NCBI GenBank assembly: GCA_947307365.1
Contig: CAMZIY010000001.1
Location: forward strand, 1 to 61,576
Length of the DNA stretch: 61,576 nt
Source: an uncultured Clostridia bacterium
GTDB taxonomy: Bacteria; Bacillota; Clostridia; Oscillospirales; Oscillospiraceae
Direction of reading: 5' to 3'
The notes below the pieces were generated by a model, which saw only the letters and a list, made by a program, of their open reading frames with translations, had not been told where the DNA came from and did no database searches. Made by a program: the position numbers and the translations under genes. Of this stretch, positions 41,488-49,880 are shown in pieces. Numbering within the stretch: position 1 is the first letter of the stretch; every line of letters starts with the position of its first letter.

Positions 41488-41937
41488 TCAATCCTCCGGG
41501 GCTTCTTCCTCTTCCGGCAGTTCTGCCGGCTCCAGAAGCTCTTTTGCCAGCTCGACCATCGTTTCCGGCACATATACGTCCATGCCGGTCCCGGCAAAAC
41601 CCAGGATCAGCTTTGCAAGGTTTCCGGTCGCGGTGAAGGTGCCCAGCACCGGTACGCCGTATGAGCGCAGCTGCGCCAGCAGCAGCTGATAATCCAGCTG
41701 GGTACCGGTCACCGTGGTCAGCAGAGCAGGAGCCACCGGCTCGCCGTCGTCATCCGTCGGCCATATCCCTTGATCGCAATTACCGGTGCAGCTTTCCTCA
41801 TCCGAGCATATTCCGCAGGCAGAGCAGTCGCCGCTGCAGCCCTCGGCAGGTTTGCCGTCCTCCAGCAGATCCCCGCAGTCCGGGCAGATTTCGGTTCCGG
41901 CCGGATATATCTTCTTGCAATTCATACACCAGGGCAT
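41488..41937 (-). CDS. Zinc-ribbon protein with DUF2007-like C-terminal domain
   Basis: A 149-residue protein. Residues 1-20 form a zinc ribbon (CMNCKKIYPAGTEICPDCG), followed by an unusual Cys-rich stretch (GDCSACGICSDEESCTGNC) with six more cysteines, and then a domain resembling DUF2007 (LLTTVTGTQLDYQLLLAQLR, VPVLGTF). It ends in an acidic tail. The start at 41937 has GGAGG 8 bases upstream, 14 bases after rlmH; a 71-residue longer frame overlaps rlmH and is discarded. The function is unknown; the cysteines suggest zinc or metal binding. Confidence 0.7.
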   Translation of the reverse strand: MPWCMNCKKIYPAGTEICPDCGDLLEDGKPAEGCSGDCSACGICSDEESCTGNCDQGIWPTDDDGEPVAPALLTTVTGTQLDYQLLLAQLRSYGVPVLGTFTATGNLAKLILGFAGTGMDVYVPETMVELAKELLEPAELPEEEEAPED

Positions 41938-41951
41938 GATCCATCCCTCCG

Positions 41952-42434
41952 TCACTTGTGATACTTGCTTCCCACCTGGATCTGGAAGGCGCGGTATATC
42001 TGTTCCAGCAGCATGACCCTCACCAGATGATGGGGAAACGTCATGGGAGAAAAGCTCAGCCGGAGTGCAGCCCGATCCTTGACTTCCTGATGCAGGCCAT
42101 AGGATCCGCCGATCACAAAGCAGAGCTTGCTTTTTCCCTTTGCGGCACACAATTCCAAAAACTGCGAAAACCCAACGCTGTCAATGGTCTTCCCTTCAAC
42201 GCAAAGGGCGACCGTAACAGCCCCGGATGGGATGCGTAGGAAAATGCTCTCTGCCTCTCTGTGCAGCGCAGCCTCCACTTCGGCTTCTGAGGGTTCGGAT
42301 GAAAGCCTGGCTTCAGGCAGCTCCTCCACCTCCAGGCGGCACAGTCCTCCCATTCGCTTCTGGTATTCCGCCGCGGCGTCCAGATAGAATTTTTCTTTCA
42401 ATTTCCCGACGCAAATGATCTTGATGCTCAGCAT
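41952..42434 (-). CDS. rlmH: 23S rRNA (pseudouridine1915-N3)-methyltransferase
   Basis: The 160-residue SPOUT methyltransferase that methylates pseudouridine 1915 in helix 69 of 23S rRNA. It begins IKIICVGKLKEKFY and has the trefoil-knot motif CFVIGGSYGLHQEV and the C-terminal LSPMTFPHHLVR-like block (here SFSPMTFPHHLVRVMLLEQI) followed by the conserved YHK end. RlmH lies next to the wal genes in many Firmicutes, as here. It starts 9 bases after walJ. Confidence 0.97.
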   Translation of the reverse strand: MLSIKIICVGKLKEKFYLDAAAEYQKRMGGLCRLEVEELPEARLSSEPSEAEVEAALHREAESIFLRIPSGAVTVALCVEGKTIDSVGFSQFLELCAAKGKSKLCFVIGGSYGLHQEVKDRAALRLSFSPMTFPHHLVRVMLLEQIYRAFQIQVGSKYHK

Positions 42435-42443
42435 AATGGTTCT

Positions 42444-43208
42444 TTATATCTCCAATTCTTCGCTTCGTTCGCTGCGCGGCGCCACCTGGATCTGAATTTC
42501 GCCGCCCAAACGGCGGCTCACGGTCTCCCGCGCCAGCCCGGGCAAATTGTTCTCTTTGCTCAAATGGGCCAAGAGGAGCTGCTTTGCACCCTTTTCCGCA
42601 AGGAAAGCGCACAGCTCCGCCGCATCCCGATTGTCCAGATGTCCGTAATTGCCCTGTATTCTTCGTTTCAGGTTCTGAGGATAGGGACCGTACCGGAGCA
42701 TATCCAGGTCATAATTGGCCTCCACCACCGCCGCTGTGCATCCCCCGACCGCTTCCCGGACGCTCCGGCTCACATAGCCCAGATCCGTCACGATGGCAAG
42801 AGTCCCGTTCTCCCCGTCCACGCGAAATCCGAATGGCTCTGCTGCGTCATGGGATGTTTCAAAACACGTTACCCGGAGTTCACCCAGGGTGATCGGGACA
42901 CCCGCTTCGATCATATGCAGGCTTTCTTCCCGGCATCTGATCTGCCGCAGAAGGGCCCGGGCGGTACCGCCGCTCATATACATCGGCAGATCCGAATACT
43001 TGCTCAGCATGGCGAGGCCGGCCACGTGGTCGCTGTGTTCATGGGTCACCAGGACCCCGTTCAGATCTCTCAGTTCCAGGCCCTCGTCCGCAAGGCAGGC
43101 CCGGATCCGCTTGAGAGAAATGCCTGCGTCCACCAGCAGGGAAACGCCTCCGCCCTGAAGCAGACCGCAGTTTCCGGAGGAACCGCTGGCAAAACTCACG
43201 TACCGCAT
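42444..43208 (-). CDS. walJ: MBL-fold exonuclease-like protein WalJ (YycJ)
   Basis: A 254-residue metallo-beta-lactamase-fold protein of the YycJ/WalJ group, associated with the WalRK regulon and implicated in DNA metabolism and cell division timing. FASGSSGNCGLL is at the N-terminus; the metal motif is THEHSDHV, with further ligands in ETSHDAAEPFG, IVTDLG and GHLDNRDA. The ribosome site is only GGTGG. The gene begins 84 bases after murA, and a terminator-like hairpin lies in that gap, so its expression may be attenuated relative to murA. Confidence 0.93.
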   Translation of the reverse strand: MRYVSFASGSSGNCGLLQGGGVSLLVDAGISLKRIRACLADEGLELRDLNGVLVTHEHSDHVAGLAMLSKYSDLPMYMSGGTARALLRQIRCREESLHMIEAGVPITLGELRVTCFETSHDAAEPFGFRVDGENGTLAIVTDLGYVSRSVREAVGGCTAAVVEANYDLDMLRYGPYPQNLKRRIQGNYGHLDNRDAAELCAFLAEKGAKQLLLAHLSKENNLPGLARETVSRRLGGEIQIQVAPRSERSEELEI

Positions 43209-43217
43209 GACGATCCA

Positions 43218-43255
43218 CCAAAAAGAGACGCATTGACCTGCGGTTAATGCGTCTC
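43218..43255 (-). terminator. Hairpin between murA and walJ
   Basis: Minus strand GAGACGCATT / AATGCGTCTC with an 11-base loop and a following TTTTTGG. It lies only 10 bases before the walJ start and may act as an attenuator. Confidence 0.8.
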
Positions 43256-43292
43256 ATCCTTTCCTCTCAAGCCACCGCAGCGGCAAATCTCC

Positions 43293-44591
43293 TCAAGCCG
43301 TTTCCCGGGCCTTCCGGACAGGATCCTTTTCTTCCACCAGGCGGATATTCGCCCCGATGCCTTTGAGTTTTTCCACCATGTCTTCATAGCCTCGTTCGAT
43401 ATGATGGATCTCTCCGATGCTGGTGACGCCCTGGGCGATAAGACCGGCGATCACCATGGCTGCGCCGGCGCGAAGATCACAGCACCGCACTTCGGCTCCC
43501 GTGAGGATCGGCTGTCCTTCCACAACAGCGGTCTTCCCGTCCACCTGGACCTTTGCTCCCATTTTCAAGAGCTCAGTCACGTAATTATAGCGATTGTCCC
43601 AGATGTCCTCCGTCACAACGCTGGTGCCTTCCGCAATGGTCAGGCAGGTGAGGATCTGCGGCTGCATATCTGTGGGGAAGCCGGGGTACGGCATGGTTTT
43701 GATGTTGGCGCTGCACAGCTTGCCGTCCGAAGTGATCCGGATAGCATCCCCCATTTCCTCGATCTCTGCGCCCATTTCCACCAGCTTGGCTGTAATGGAG
43801 TACAAATGCTTGGGGATCACATTTTTCAGCACCACATCTCCGCCGGTCGCGGCAACGGCGGCCAGATAGGTCCCCGCTTCGATCTGATCGGGAATGATGG
43901 AATAAAAACCGCCGTGGAGCTTCTCAACGCCGTTAATCCGGACGACGCTGGTACCTGCGCCGCGCACGTCGCCGCCCATGGCGTTGAGGAAGTTGGCCAG
44001 GTCTACGATATGGGGTTCCCGGGCGGCATTTTCAATGACGGTCCTGCCTTCGGCCAGAACGGCAGCCAGCATGATATTCATGGTGGCGCCGACGCTGACC
44101 ACATCCAGGTAGATATTCGCTCCATGCAGCTTGCCGTTTTTCGCCTGGGCATAGATATACCCGTCCGCCACTTCCACCTTGGCCCCCATGGCCCGCATTC
44201 CCTTCAGATGCTGGTCGATGGGCCGGACCCCAAAATCGCAGCCGCCCGGCATAGGGACCTTGGCTCTGCCGAACCGGCCGAGAAGCACACCGATGAAATA
44301 ATAGGATGCGCGGATCTTGCTCATGGATTTGCTTCCCTCCTCCACGGGGGGAAGATCGCGGCAGTCAAATTCCATCGTCGTCCGGTTGATCGTGCGGATC
44401 GACGCGCCCATCTCATCCATGTTGGTCAGCATCAGGCTCACGTCGCTGATCTGCGGTATATTTTCAATTCTGCAAACGCCGTCCACCAGCATGGCAGCCG
44501 GAATGATCGCAATGGCGGCGTTCTTTGCGCCGCTGATCTCCAGTTCGCCATGCAGCGGTTTCCCGCCGCGGATCTCAATCTTTCGTGCCAT
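43293..44591 (-). CDS. murA: UDP-N-acetylglucosamine 1-carboxyvinyltransferase
   Basis: The first committed enzyme of peptidoglycan synthesis, transferring enolpyruvate from PEP to UDP-GlcNAc. The 432-residue protein shows GGKPLHGELEISGAKNAA at the N-terminus (the catalytic Lys-Asn pair), the active-site Cys118 in PGGCDFGVRPIDQHLKG (the fosfomycin target), and GFPTDMQPQ later. The start at 44591 follows GAGGTG. It has its own promoter and a terminator, and it is inserted between walI and walJ, genes that are usually adjacent in the wal operon. Confidence 0.97.
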   Translation of the reverse strand: MARKIEIRGGKPLHGELEISGAKNAAIAIIPAAMLVDGVCRIENIPQISDVSLMLTNMDEMGASIRTINRTTMEFDCRDLPPVEEGSKSMSKIRASYYFIGVLLGRFGRAKVPMPGGCDFGVRPIDQHLKGMRAMGAKVEVADGYIYAQAKNGKLHGANIYLDVVSVGATMNIMLAAVLAEGRTVIENAAREPHIVDLANFLNAMGGDVRGAGTSVVRINGVEKLHGGFYSIIPDQIEAGTYLAAVAATGGDVVLKNVIPKHLYSITAKLVEMGAEIEEMGDAIRITSDGKLCSANIKTMPYPGFPTDMQPQILTCLTIAEGTSVVTEDIWDNRYNYVTELLKMGAKVQVDGKTAVVEGQPILTGAEVRCCDLRAGAAMVIAGLIAQGVTSIGEIHHIERGYEDMVEKLKGIGANIRLVEEKDPVRKARETA

Positions 44592-44679
44592 GGAAGCACC
44601 TCTCTGTAACGGATCTCGGACTGCCGTCCGGTTCTCCGCCTTTCTGTTCATCAAAACGCAGAGTTTACATATTATCTCT

Positions 44680-44708
44680 ATTATACAAGCTGCCTAAAAG
44701 AAAGTAAA
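44680..44708 (-). promoter_or_regulatory. Promoter of murA
   Basis: Minus strand TTTACT, 17-base spacer, perfect TATAAT, about 89 bases before the ATG. Confidence 0.65.
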
Positions 44709-44757
44709 GCATTTCCTTCTCCGCTCACGGGAAAAGTTTAGTCGGCCCTGACCCGGT

Positions 44758-45534
44758 TCAATTGGGGATATACTCGTTGAGGAGCTCTCCCTTTTCCAGA
44801 TCCGCATACCAGATGCCGCCGTCCGTTTCAATGCACCAAACCGGTACCAGCTCCGCAGCGGGTACCGCCGGCCGCAGCAGGTATCCCGAGCGTATCGAAC
44901 GGATCTCTGTGAAAACCTTGCCCGTTTCTTCCGCTTGATCCCTGAATCGAAGGATCATGGTCGGGGAGCTCAAGGAGGCGATCGTCTTTCCGGGCTGCAG
45001 CGTTCCCAGCAAGCATCGGCCATAGATCCGATAACTGCCCTCTTCCCGGGCGGAAAGCCGGATCCGGCAATTGTATACTTCACGTTCATCCAGGAGGCAA
45101 ATGAACTCATCCCCATCCCGGGCCAGAGACAGGCCGTTCTCGGTCAGACGGTTTTCAATGGAGCTCCCCGGAAGCGATACCTGGATTTCAAAATCTCCGG
45201 AATTTCGAAAGCTGGCTCTGCCGTTTTCATTTTCATAATAGTGAATGCTGCCGCCCATATCCCGTCCTGCAGCGTCGCCGAGAAATGCCCGGACAAGGGC
45301 TGTCTCCAGGGACATATCCCGGGTCAGGGTGTATTGCAGCATGGTCAGTTCCCGGGGAATGATGCTCTCATCCATCGTCACGCCCATATTGGCCATGACC
45401 ATTACCAGCTCGCTGCGGGTCTGTGCCTGGAGATCGGCTTCGTTTTTCCGTTGGGTCATCAGGATCCAGCCGAAGGCTGCGTTCACCAGGAGCAGGATCA
45501 GGATCACGGCAGATTTCAGTTTCCCACCGTCCAT
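44758..45534 (-). CDS. walI: YycI-like regulator of the WalK kinase
   Basis: A 258-residue single-pass membrane protein with one N-terminal helix (SAVILILLLVNAAFGWILM) and an extracellular beta-rich domain. Sequence is weakly conserved in this family; the call rests on topology, length and the gene order walR-walK-walH-walI. YycI and YycH form a complex that tunes WalK activity at the membrane. It begins 2 bases after the preceding gene's stop, a sign of tight coupling. Confidence 0.75.
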   Translation of the reverse strand: MDGGKLKSAVILILLLVNAAFGWILMTQRKNEADLQAQTRSELVMVMANMGVTMDESIIPRELTMLQYTLTRDMSLETALVRAFLGDAAGRDMGGSIHYYENENGRASFRNSGDFEIQVSLPGSSIENRLTENGLSLARDGDEFICLLDEREVYNCRIRLSAREEGSYRIYGRCLLGTLQPGKTIASLSSPTMILRFRDQAEETGKVFTEIRSIRSGYLLRPAVPAAELVPVWCIETDGGIWYADLEKGELLNEYIPN

Positions 45535-45536
45535 AC

Positions 45537-46802
45537 TCAGCCCCTCCCTTCCCGCAGGATCCAGACCGGCTCAAGCAGAACATCGCCCCCGGGATCCGAA
45601 ATGATCAGTTCCGGCGCGCTGCCATTCCGTATGCTTGCGGATGCCGCTGCCGCCTGGAGCGGGGGGATCCGATGAACCCTTTCCTCCGTGATCTGATATG
45701 TCCTGGGACGGAAACCGAGCTCTACGAGCCTGCCATCGCGGAATACCGCCCAGCCGGCGCTTCCGCTTGTGAGCTTCACCTGGATACCGCTCACCCGATA
45801 ATCGAAACGATAGGTCACGCTGTTCTCTTCCGTCTGAGAAGCGGCATACTGCAGGTCTCCTATGCCTCCGCAGACATCGGAAAAGCGGGCAAGCAGGCTT
45901 CTGCTGAGCTCGACCCGATCCTCTTCCGATTCCGCCCCTCCAAGGTCGTTTCCTTCGGCAGACAGATAACGTATGGCGCCATCCGCTTCCAGGCGGAGTC
46001 GCCCCTCTTCTGCCAGGTAAACCGTATCCTCCTGCTCCTGAAAGCTGCTGCCGGCATTGAGTCTGATCCCGAACAGATCAGCCGCCGTCTGTACCGCGGT
46101 GCCGCTGTATTCATCGCTGGCAGTAACGGCATACAGCCTGGGAAGGTCCCGCAGGATAAGGGCATACGGATCACAATCCTGCAGCGTATCGATCTGCATG
46201 GCAAAATCTGCGCCGTTGGGCAAAAAACCGTTCATCCCGGCGTACAGGGTGCTGCCCAACGCCAGGGTCTCGCAACAGAATGCCCTGCCCTGCTCATCCA
46301 GATAGTACAAGTCTACTTTGTCTTCCTCGGGAAGGGCAAAAAGCAGCCGGCATGCCTGCTGATCCGGGGAAAAATCCGCCGTCGTTCCAATCCAGCAGGC
46401 AAGCACATTCAAGGGAACGGGCATACCGTAATCCAAAAACACACCGGGCCCAAGCAAAGCATCCCGCCAGGCTGATTCCTCCACCGGAACGGGAAGCGAA
46501 GCCGAACCGAGGGTCTCACCCAGCACAGCGCGGAATTCCTGCATCACTTCGCGGATGGCTTTATCATCGTAGCAGACGCCGTAAACCAGGCCCGGAACTC
46601 CGGTCACCGCTGCGCAGATCGGTTCAGCGGCGACCTGATAACTGCTCACCCCGGGAGTGGGCTCAGCAGGCGCCTCATATTCATGCTCCGGCATGAGGCG
46701 CTGGAACAAGCCTGTCTTCCAGGCCAGGAAGGCAGCGCTCACCGTCAAAAGAAGGATGAGAAGACTCTTGATCCGCTCGATCCATCGTTTTTCCCGGCTC
46801 AT
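45537..46802 (-). CDS. walH: YycH-like regulator of the WalK kinase
   Basis: A 421-residue protein with one N-terminal membrane helix (LLILLLTVSAAFLAW) and a large extracytoplasmic part. As with its partner, identification rests on position and topology more than on sequence. Its start overlaps the walK stop as ATGA, and walI follows after 2 bases, so the three membrane proteins are made in a coupled way. In Bacillus this pair restrains WalK. Confidence 0.75.
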   Translation of the reverse strand: MSREKRWIERIKSLLILLLTVSAAFLAWKTGLFQRLMPEHEYEAPAEPTPGVSSYQVAAEPICAAVTGVPGLVYGVCYDDKAIREVMQEFRAVLGETLGSASLPVPVEESAWRDALLGPGVFLDYGMPVPLNVLACWIGTTADFSPDQQACRLLFALPEEDKVDLYYLDEQGRAFCCETLALGSTLYAGMNGFLPNGADFAMQIDTLQDCDPYALILRDLPRLYAVTASDEYSGTAVQTAADLFGIRLNAGSSFQEQEDTVYLAEEGRLRLEADGAIRYLSAEGNDLGGAESEEDRVELSRSLLARFSDVCGGIGDLQYAASQTEENSVTYRFDYRVSGIQVKLTSGSAGWAVFRDGRLVELGFRPRTYQITEERVHRIPPLQAAAASASIRNGSAPELIISDPGGDVLLEPVWILREGRG

Positions 46803-48568
46803 GTATCCTTCTCCTCCAATCGGGGCAGACAGATACTGACAGCAGTACCCTCCCCGACCTTGCTCTCGATCCGGATCTCGCCGTTATGTCTGCTGATGAT
46901 CTCATAGGCAATGGACAGCCCCAGCCCGGTCCCGCCCATGGCTCTGCTCCGCGCCTTGTCCACACGATAAAACCGATCGAAAATATGCGGGATATCTTCC
47001 TCCGGTATTCCGATACCCGTGTCCCGGACGCGCACGATGATCGTATCCTTGCTCCTCTCCAGCTCCATGGTCACGCTCCCCCCGCTGGGGGTGTAACGCT
47101 CCGCGTTGGTCATGATGTTGATGATGACCTGTTCGATCCTGGCTTGATCCCCATATACCCGAAGCGGCTCCATGGGCAGGGAGATATGCAGGTCGATCCC
47201 ATGCTTTTCCACGTCCAGCCGCATGGCCTCATATACTTTCACCGCGGACTCCGTCAGGTCGAAGGGAGCCATGGTGAACTGCATTTCTCCGGCATCGAAA
47301 CGGCTCAATGCCAGCAGGTCCTGAACGATCTTTGTCATGCGGTCGCTCTCCCCCAGGATCACGTTCAGGAAGCGCTGCTCCGTTTCCGGCGGCAGATCCC
47401 CGGCGGAATCCACAAGGGTCTCTGCATAAGACCGCACGTTGGTGATGGGCGTGCGCAGCTCATGGGAAACGTTTGCCACGAATTCCCTGCGCATCTCATC
47501 GCTGCGCCGCTGCTCCGTTACGTCGTGGACCACCGCCAGGATTCCTCCCTGGGCGCTTTCTCCCTGGAAGGGAGCCAAAAACACGTCCAGGCTGCGGCTT
47601 CCGCTCTCCTTTTCCCCTTCGATCACCTCGTCCTGGCCCATATCCAATACGCGGCTCAGCGGGGCGATATCGCCGAAGATCTCGTCGAAGCGGAGTTCGG
47701 TATCCGTCAGTTTCAGGCCCAGGAAACGCTCGGCGGCGGGATTGAACTGGATCACGGCTCCTTCGCCGGAAAACGCCACGATACCGTCTGTCATATGCAG
47801 GAATACGGTGGCAAGCTTATTCCTTTCATTCTCTATCACCAGGAGGGTGTCGTGCAGTTGGGACGCCATATCGTTGAACGTATCCGTCAAAACGCCGATC
47901 TCATCTTCCGCCTGAACGGGGATCTTTTCGGAAAAGTCGCCGGTCGCCATGCGGTTCGCCGCCCGGGTCAGTCCCTGGATCGGCACTACCAGCGTTTTGG
48001 ACAGGAGAATGGCCAGCAGGACGGATATCCCGAGGCCGACCAGAAGCGCCTCCAGGATAATCGTAAACAGCTGCCTGGTCAGAGCGGTCACCGTCTGTTT
48101 ATTGTCCCGGACATAAACCACAAATCTGTTGTTCTCGTTGGAGATCGGCACAGCGACGTCCATGTATGAAGCTCCGGCTTCGCTGGCGTATCCCTCGGAG
48201 CCGGTCAATGCGGTGATGATATTGGGCGTCAGTTCGATCTCTTCCGTATTGCCGTCGCCGGAAGCCAGCACTCTGCCGGTATCGCCGGAAAGGATATAGA
48301 AGCTTCGGATGCCGGCGTCGATCCCCAACGCGCCGGAATAGGCGCTCATCACTTCCGCCAGATGGGTCTCTCCATCCGTTTCTCCGGCCGCCTCCCGCAG
48401 ATCCGTGACAAAAGCCTGATTGCCGAATACCTCCTGCATCTGCTGATAGAAGCCGCCCATGTAGAACTGCATGACGCCGCGGATGAGGAAGGCGCTCACC
48501 ACCACCATCAGGGCGACGATGAGCAGCAGCAGAACAAAGACCAGTTTGAACTGGAGACCTCTTCGCAT
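46799..48568 (-). CDS. walK: Sensor histidine kinase WalK
   Basis: The membrane sensor of the essential cell-wall two-component system. The 589-residue protein has two membrane helices (about 8-30 and 170-193) around an extracellular sensor domain, a HAMP linker (VPIQGLTRAANRMATGDFSE), a PAS domain (about 255-350), the HisKA motif VSHELRTPITN with His369, and the HATPase N, G1 and G2 boxes (INIMTNAERYTPSG, VRDTGIGIPEEDIPHIFDRF, GGTGLGLSIAYEI). Ligands in other bacteria are wall-turnover products. It starts 45 bases after walR. Confidence 0.95.
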   Translation of the reverse strand: MRRGLQFKLVFVLLLLIVALMVVVSAFLIRGVMQFYMGGFYQQMQEVFGNQAFVTDLREAAGETDGETHLAEVMSAYSGALGIDAGIRSFYILSGDTGRVLASGDGNTEEIELTPNIITALTGSEGYASEAGASYMDVAVPISNENNRFVVYVRDNKQTVTALTRQLFTIILEALLVGLGISVLLAILLSKTLVVPIQGLTRAANRMATGDFSEKIPVQAEDEIGVLTDTFNDMASQLHDTLLVIENERNKLATVFLHMTDGIVAFSGEGAVIQFNPAAERFLGLKLTDTELRFDEIFGDIAPLSRVLDMGQDEVIEGEKESGSRSLDVFLAPFQGESAQGGILAVVHDVTEQRRSDEMRREFVANVSHELRTPITNVRSYAETLVDSAGDLPPETEQRFLNVILGESDRMTKIVQDLLALSRFDAGEMQFTMAPFDLTESAVKVYEAMRLDVEKHGIDLHISLPMEPLRVYGDQARIEQVIINIMTNAERYTPSGGSVTMELERSKDTIIVRVRDTGIGIPEEDIPHIFDRFYRVDKARSRAMGGTGLGLSIAYEIISRHNGEIRIESKVGEGTAVSICLPRLEEKDT

Positions 48569-48613
48569 CTGTCCGTTTTCCTCCTCTCCTTCAGTGATCC
48601 GTCGATCGCAGGG

Positions 48614-49315
48614 TCAATTTCCGCTGAGGTAATATCCGGCTCCCCGACGGGTGCAGAGCAGAGTCGGATTGGCCGGGTCGTCTTCCAGTTTTTCCCGGAG
48701 ACGCCGAACCGCAACGTCCACGCTTCGGGTATCTCCCCAGTAGTCGTAATTCCACACCTTCTGCATCAGGATCTCCCGGGAAAAAACCGTTCCGACGGAA
48801 CCGGCCAGAAACAGCAGCAGCGCATATTCCCGCTGTGTGACTTCCACCGGAACGCCGTTTTTGAAGATCTGCAGACCGACGGTATCCACCGTGATGCTGC
48901 CGGCCCGGATCATTCCTTCTTTTCTCCCGGCATCCGGCTCAGTCATGGCGGTCTGACGCCGGATATTGGTCCGCACCCGGGCCATCAGCTCACGGACGGA
49001 AAACGGCTTGGAAACATAATCGTCTGCGCCCAATTCCAGACCCATCACCCGATCCGCCTCTTCTTCCCGGGCGGTGAGCATAATGATGGGGGTCAGCTTA
49101 TCCTCCTTGCGGAGCTCACGGCATACCTGGAAGCCATCCATTTCCGGCATCATTACGTCCAGAAGGATCAGATCCGGGTCAGAGCTGCGGGCCAGGGCCA
49201 ATCCCTGTATCCCGTCTTCGGCGGTGATCACCTCATATCCCTCCCGTTCAAGATTGAAACGGAGGATATCCACGATGTTCTGTTCATCGTCCACCACCAG
49301 CACACGCTTAGCCAT
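48614..49315 (-). CDS. walR: Response regulator WalR
   Basis: A 233-residue OmpR-family regulator. The receiver domain has the acidic pair DD at 9-10, phospho-acceptor Asp53 in LLDVMMPEMDG, Thr81 and Lys103 (VSKPFS). The C-terminal winged helix ends VDVAVRRLREKLEDDPANPT and CTRRGAGYYL, which is very close to known WalR. It controls wall hydrolases and related genes. It overlaps the NUDIX gene upstream by 8 bases. Confidence 0.95.
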   Translation of the reverse strand: MAKRVLVVDDEQNIVDILRFNLEREGYEVITAEDGIQGLALARSSDPDLILLDVMMPEMDGFQVCRELRKEDKLTPIIMLTAREEEADRVMGLELGADDYVSKPFSVRELMARVRTNIRRQTAMTEPDAGRKEGMIRAGSITVDTVGLQIFKNGVPVEVTQREYALLLFLAGSVGTVFSREILMQKVWNYDYWGDTRSVDVAVRRLREKLEDDPANPTLLCTRRGAGYYLSGN

Positions 49316-49859
49316 TGCTTTTTCCCTCCCGTCTCTGCAAAAGCACTTTCAGATAGATCGCCAGGGTCTTTCCATCCTCAACCTGTCCCTTGGCGATACG
49401 CCTTCCCAGTTCTTCCAGAGGCATTGTTTCGCAGTGCAGGAATTCTCCCTGGTCAAGCTGCTGTTCCCCCGGGTGGAGACCTTCTGCCAGATAGAGGTAC
49501 AGCCTCTCCGTGAGGAATCCGGGAGAAGTGCAGATCCACCCCAGATCCGTCCATCGATCGGCGGTGAACCCTGTTTCCTCCCGCAGTTCCCGTTTCGCCG
49601 CCGCGAAGGGTTCTTCGCCGGCTTCCAGTTTTCCGGCAACCGCTTCCAGCAGGACCCGATCCTGGGCGTAACGGAACTGATGGACCAGCGTCACGTTCCC
49701 TTGCTCATCCATAGGCAAGATCACCACGCCTCCGTAGGAATGGACCAATTCCCGAATTCCCCTGCTTCCATCCGGCAAAAGGATCTCATCCCGGGTGACC
49801 CGAAAAACCCTTCCGGAATAGATTTCTTTCCGGGTAAGCATGGTTTCTTTCAGTTCCAT
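49308..49859 (-). CDS. NUDIX hydrolase, ADP-ribose pyrophosphatase type
   Basis: A 183-residue NUDIX protein that probably cleaves ADP-ribose to AMP and ribose 5-phosphate. The NUDIX box is GKLEAGEEPFAAAKRELREE followed by TGF, complete with the REExxE-type Glu residues; the ADP-ribose pyrophosphatase hallmark Pro lies downstream in TSPGFLTERLYLYLAEGL. It lies between topB and walR with an 8-base overlap into walR, so it should be co-transcribed with the regulator. Confidence 0.9.
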   Translation of the reverse strand: MELKETMLTRKEIYSGRVFRVTRDEILLPDGSRGIRELVHSYGGVVILPMDEQGNVTLVHQFRYAQDRVLLEAVAGKLEAGEEPFAAAKRELREETGFTADRWTDLGWICTSPGFLTERLYLYLAEGLHPGEQQLDQGEFLHCETMPLEELGRRIAKGQVEDGKTLAIYLKVLLQRREGKSNG

Positions 49860-49880
49860 TCCTTTTTCTCCCCTTTCGGT

